A DNA stretch of 57,744 bases from Acanthaster planci. Its lineage: Eukaryota > Echinodermata > Asteroidea > Valvatida > Acanthasteridae. This document shows positions 54,689 through 57,744 of the stretch, in pieces. The stretch spans positions 1,092,160-1,149,903 of the forward strand of contig NW_019091384.1 of the NCBI RefSeq assembly GCF_001949145.1, written 5' to 3'. The notes under the pieces are model-generated. The model saw only the letters and a list, made by a program, of their open reading frames with translations, did not search any database and was not told the DNA's origin. How positions within the stretch are numbered: the stretch's first letter is position 1; each line of letters opens with the position of its first letter. The position numbers were made by a program, and so were the translations under genes.

Positions 54689-55915
54689 CTAGTTCTTTTT
54701 CCTTGTGCTCTTCCGTGTACCCGAGGGGGAGGGTGTTGCTGTCTTTTTGGCTCCCCTGCCACGACCCCGCCCTCCTCTTCCCCGGCCTCTCCCCCTTCCT
54801 GCTGGTGACGGCATCTCTGACTGTACAGATCCATCTCCAGTGTCTTCACTCTCCAATTCAGCAGAAGCGACTGGGTTAGAGGACTGGCTTTCATCTTCCA
54901 CCGTTTCCTGAAATGGATTCTCAACTGCTTCTTGCTCTGGGTAGTCCTCGACCTCTTTCTTAATTTTGAACTCTGTGTCAACTGTGGCTTCCTGTGCTTC
55001 CTGGTCTGGTTTCTCTTGCTTAATTTTCAGGGGCATCTCTTGATGTGCAGCTGCCTCAAATTCCTTTAGCTCATCAGGCTCTTGCTTAACAGTCACCATC
55101 TCCTGCATTTCCTGATCTTCTTGAATTTGTTCTTTTATCCTCCTCTCCGCTTCCAATTCTTCTTGTCGTTTCTTCTCTGCTTCCACTTCTTGTCTAATTT
55201 TCTCCTCTTCCTGTTTTAGTGTCTCCTCCTCACGTTTCTTGTTCTCCTCTTCTTGCCGACTCTTCTGCTCTTCCTGCTGTCTCCTCTCTTCTTCCTCCCT
55301 CTTAAGAGCCTCTTCTTCCTTCCTCTTGATTTCTTCCTGCTTCTTCTGCTCCTCTTCTTGTTTCTTCTTTTCCATTTCCTCCTGCCGGGCAAGTGCTGCC
55401 TTTTGTTGCTCCTCCTGCCTTCTGGCTCTTTCCTCAGCCTCCATCTTTTCTTTCTTCTCCTTGGCCTCCATAGCGGCTTTGATCCCAGCTTCCCTGGCAG
55501 CTTCCCTCTTCTCCCTCCTCTCCCGGGCCTCCCTGGCCACTCGCTCTCCTGCCTCCCTCGCTGCCTTCAGGCTGGCCTCTTGCTCAGCCCTCATCTTCTC
55601 TTGCCTCTCCCTTGCCAATTTTTCTTCCGCTTCCTTCCTCTTCTTTTCCTCTGCCTCCCTCTGCGCTTTCAACTTCTCAGCTTTCTCCTTGGCTGCCTTT
55701 TCAGCAGCCTCCTTTTTCAGTTGCTCTTGCTTCCTCCGTTCCTCGGCCAGCTTTTCCTGAAGAAGCCGCTCTTCTTCTTTTTGCTTTTCTTCTGCCTCCA
55801 TTTTGATCCTAAGCTCCTCCTCTCGTTTTTTGCGTTCCTCTTCTTCCATCTTCTTTTTCTCAGCCAGAGGATCTGTTTCCAGGACTGTCATGATTGGCGG
55901 AGGGATGTGTGCTTG
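54689..55915 (-). CDS. SYMPK: Symplekin last exon: end of conserved domain plus charged coiled-coil tail
   Basis: 408 codons and stop (TAG at 54689-54691). Acceptor AAATCACAG. The first residues, 'QAHIPPPIMTVLE', continue the conserved symplekin C-terminal block from the previous exon. About 270 residues of Glu/Lys/Arg/Gln-rich, heptad-like sequence follow, predicted coiled coil. Next come three SUMO-consensus sites in a row ('VKQEPDEL', 'IKQEKPDQ', 'IKKEVEDY'), an acidic Ser/Glu stretch, then 'GRGRGRGGRGRGRG' and a basic end 'GTRKSTRKKN'. Symplekin scaffolds the CPSF/CstF cleavage-polyadenylation complex and histone pre-mRNA processing in the nucleus. The tail is much longer than I recall for vertebrate symplekin. 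Confidence 0.85.
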   Translation of the reverse strand, partial: QAHIPPPIMTVLETDPLAEKKKMEEEERKKREEELRIKMEAEEKQKEEERLLQEKLAEERRKQEQLKKEAAEKAAKEKAEKLKAQREAEEKKRKEAEEKLARERQEKMRAEQEASLKAAREAGERVAREARERREKREAAREAGIKAAMEAKEKKEKMEAEERARRQEEQQKAALARQEEMEKKKQEEEQKKQEEIKRKEEEALKREEEERRQQEEQKSRQEEENKKREEETLKQEEEKIRQEVEAEKKRQEELEAERRIKEQIQEDQEMQEMVTVKQEPDELKEFEAAAHQEMPLKIKQEKPDQEAQEATVDTEFKIKKEVEDYPEQEAVENPFQETVEDESQSSNPVASAELESEDTGDGSVQSEMPSPAGRGRGRGRGGRGRGRGAKKTATPSPSGTRKSTRKKN

Positions 55916-56567
55916 CTGTGATTTGAAAATATCAGGATTCTTCAAATTAGAGCGAAGTGTATGTAAATGCACAGAAAAGGATGACTGTTACCGTTAGTTT
56001 TACCTCCGCATTCAGGTTGTGTTTGGTTGAGTAAGGTTCAAAGTTAGGTGGGGTTGAAAAGAGTGTTATCCAACTGAGCAAGTGGGTTAATTTTTACATT
56101 AACATGTATAAATGATGTTTAACATATTGGAATGGAGTGTAAGGTTGGGCTGGGTTCTGCAGAGTTCAGATTATGGTTGGAATAATTTAAGGTGATTTGA
56201 AGTAAAATCACATGTATCTGGTTCAAATTTTGATCATTCTCTCTCTGTTGGAGAGTTTTAGTCTATGTGATTGGGGTGAGTTGAATTAAGGTTTCCTTAG
56301 CTAGGTTAAAAGTCGGCATGGAGGTTGTTTCGATTAGGGTACGTTGGGTAAGATTTTATTAGAAATACTCTCTCTAACCATCCACCAAGAAAGGATACTT
56401 TTGTCAAGTTCACAGAGCTATGTGACATTGTGCTCTTCACTGCCCTTGAATGTTTGCAATAAGACATAAAAGACACCGTTTGAAGGTTTGAGTGACTGCA
56501 AGAACAAAATGGATATCTCTTAGATATGGGACGACTGGTGTTTATGAACCCACAGAAGATATCTCAC
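55916..56567. other. SYMPK intron between the last two exons
   Basis: 652 bp, AT-rich, phase 0 intron. No repeat recognised. Confidence 0.75.
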
Positions 56568-56696
56568 CTGATGTGGTGTAAAGGTCTGGACATGTGCCAG
56601 CATTGGAGCTCGCATGTCAGGGCTCATCTCAAAGACGTTCTTAAGCTGTTCAGCTGGGAGCTGAAGAAGAACTTGGAAAGACTGTGGCTTGGTGCG
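56568..56696 (-). CDS. SYMPK: Symplekin penultimate exon
   Basis: 43 codons, phase 0 at both ends, acceptor CCTAACAG, donor CAG|GTGAGA. It begins '[18 protein letters not shown]', then '[20 protein letters not shown]' and FTPHQ. Joined to the next exon this gives '[18 protein letters not shown]', which agrees with the highly conserved C-terminal helical region of animal symplekin ('[14 protein letters not shown]' and 'FTPHQQAHIP' are essentially invariant as I know the family). The upstream exon lies beyond 57744. Confidence 0.88.
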
Positions 56697-57744
56697 CTGT
56701 TAGGACAAATTACAAAAGTGTGTAATTTGATCAGAAGAAAAGGTTGCAAAATTGGAAGTAACATATTTTGAAGACTGAAATGGTTAGTGTCGAACACTTG
56801 CACAAAGATGGTACCCCACAAACTCTGTGTGTGTGCACCCTTCAACAACAGCAAGAGAAAGGTAAGACTATTAGTCAGGCAGTTCTTTCCTGACTTTCTA
56901 CCTCTGCAGCCTGGGATCAACTCCTGGCCCGGTCCACATGTGGATTGAGGTTTTCAGTCCCCACCAAACTCTGTGGGTTTTACCCAGAATATTCTGAGGT
57001 TTCCCTCCCACTTCTAAAAATATAACTGCTTCTCACTCTGTCTTATTTACAGGTTTCTTGATGTTTGTCAGCTATGGTACCTGGGGCACTTGTGAGGAAT
57101 CCTTTGGTTTCATTACCGGAAATGGCTACTAATATTATAACATTTGAATGTCATGCAATCAGCATCTATGCCAAGATGACACACAGTTGTACTTATTCAA
57201 ATGGAATTAAGTAATGTTTGCTCTGTACTGTTCACACATACCTGATTACATACCAAGTTCCGTATATACAGACAATCCTGTGTTTTCATGTACTTAAGAA
57301 AACTCAGTTAAAATACTCCTTTTCTTGTACAGTGAACACTTTCTTAAGTTGGAGTTTCATTGATGGTTTTTCTTGACTTTTCCCCTTCTGTTTCACCATC
57401 AATAACCCCAATCCCAACTTGCCTCTAAATCTGTTTTCCAGAAAGGGAGTAGCCTTGTGTGAACCTGGCTTAGTCCACAAAAGGTTCACACAATCTGCGT
57501 TGTGCGGACCTCTCTTGGTCATGGGTCCACACTAGGTATTTAAGGTTTGCGTAGCTAATCATGGCATGTCTCAAACACTGGACCTCTTGTGAGTAATCCA
57601 ACTACTTGTATGCTACAAACACTAAAAGCTAAAAACAGAAAAAGTTCTCTCCTCTCCATGCACAATATGATTCCCAACCCCTGGTGAAATCTTATTTCTC
57701 CTAACACCTGGTAATGCATTTCTGATGGCTGTGACACTGAATGT
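56697..57744. other. SYMPK upstream intron (to window edge)
   Basis: No further symplekin exon was recognised. Contains repeat R2 at 56883-57012. Confidence 0.6.
56883..57012 (-). repeat. Interspersed SINE-like repeat R2, copy 2
   Basis: The reverse complement reads 'agtgggagggaaacctcaga', 'ctgaaaacctcaatccacat' and 'gtggaccgggccaggagttg', matching 15084-15202 in block order. Confidence 0.65.

Noticed and set aside
55239-55921. Plus-strand Ser/Leu/Phe-rich frames of 173 and 222 codons
   Set aside because: Antisense shadows of the Glu/Lys-rich symplekin coiled coil.
1-57744. CRISPR array, bacterial operon, rRNA genes
   Set aside because: No regularly spaced repeats, no prokaryotic gene organisation and no rRNA signature were seen. 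The window is animal DNA.

Overview
This is eukaryotic, metazoan DNA. It holds split genes with GT..AG introns, long introns and dense, decayed transposable elements (LINE, Ty3/Gypsy, Penelope-like, TIR/MITE and SINE-like repeats). The two recognisable host genes (xanthine dehydrogenase and symplekin) and the Penelope/Gypsy/LINE mix point to an invertebrate animal, plausibly a marine deuterostome; the species cannot be fixed from sequence alone. There is a 114-base assembly gap at 19125-19238.

Host gene 1 is a xanthine dehydrogenase (XDH) on the minus strand. I reconstructed twelve exons from 39584 down to 3838. They join in phase into 422 codons covering both 2Fe-2S domains and most of the FAD domain. 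The rest of the FAD domain and the molybdopterin domains must lie left of base 1. Its introns carry most of the repeats: intron 6 (15 kb) holds Gypsy-A, intron 4 an LTR-like segment and a CR1-like LINE fragment, intron 2 a Penelope-like element and a MULE-type MITE, and intron 9 a decayed plus-strand Gypsy.

Host gene 2 is the 3' end of symplekin (SYMPK) on the minus strand, exons 56696-56568 and 55915-54689. Symplekin is the scaffold of the pre-mRNA cleavage/polyadenylation machinery. The last exon encodes an unusually long charged coiled-coil tail with three SUMO-consensus motifs and an Arg-Gly tract. Between the two genes lie a possible small plus-strand transcription unit (42.2-44.3 kb, weak), Gypsy-B (44.6-48.6 kb), a LINE truncated at its 3' end (48.6-51.2 kb), a near-perfect 22-bp hairpin (51.36-51.42 kb) and a solo LTR with target-site duplication (51.62-51.90 kb).

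Layout: 0-2 kb LINE and repeat fragment; 3.1-3.8 kb simple repeat, tRNA-like SINE and foldback; 3.8-9.3 kb XDH exons 12-7 with a Gypsy relic; 9.3-17.7 kb intronic repeats; 18.1-24.0 kb Gypsy-A with a nested 1.55-kb LTR element; 24.3-25.4 kb XDH exons 6-5; 27.4-30.4 kb a block bounded by inverted clusters of a short motif; 31.1-32.5 kb XDH exons 4-3; 34.1 kb MITE; 35.3-37.6 kb Penelope-like element; 38.7-39.6 kb XDH exons 2-1; 40.4-42 kb LTR-like and minisatellite DNA; then the intergenic and SYMPK regions above.
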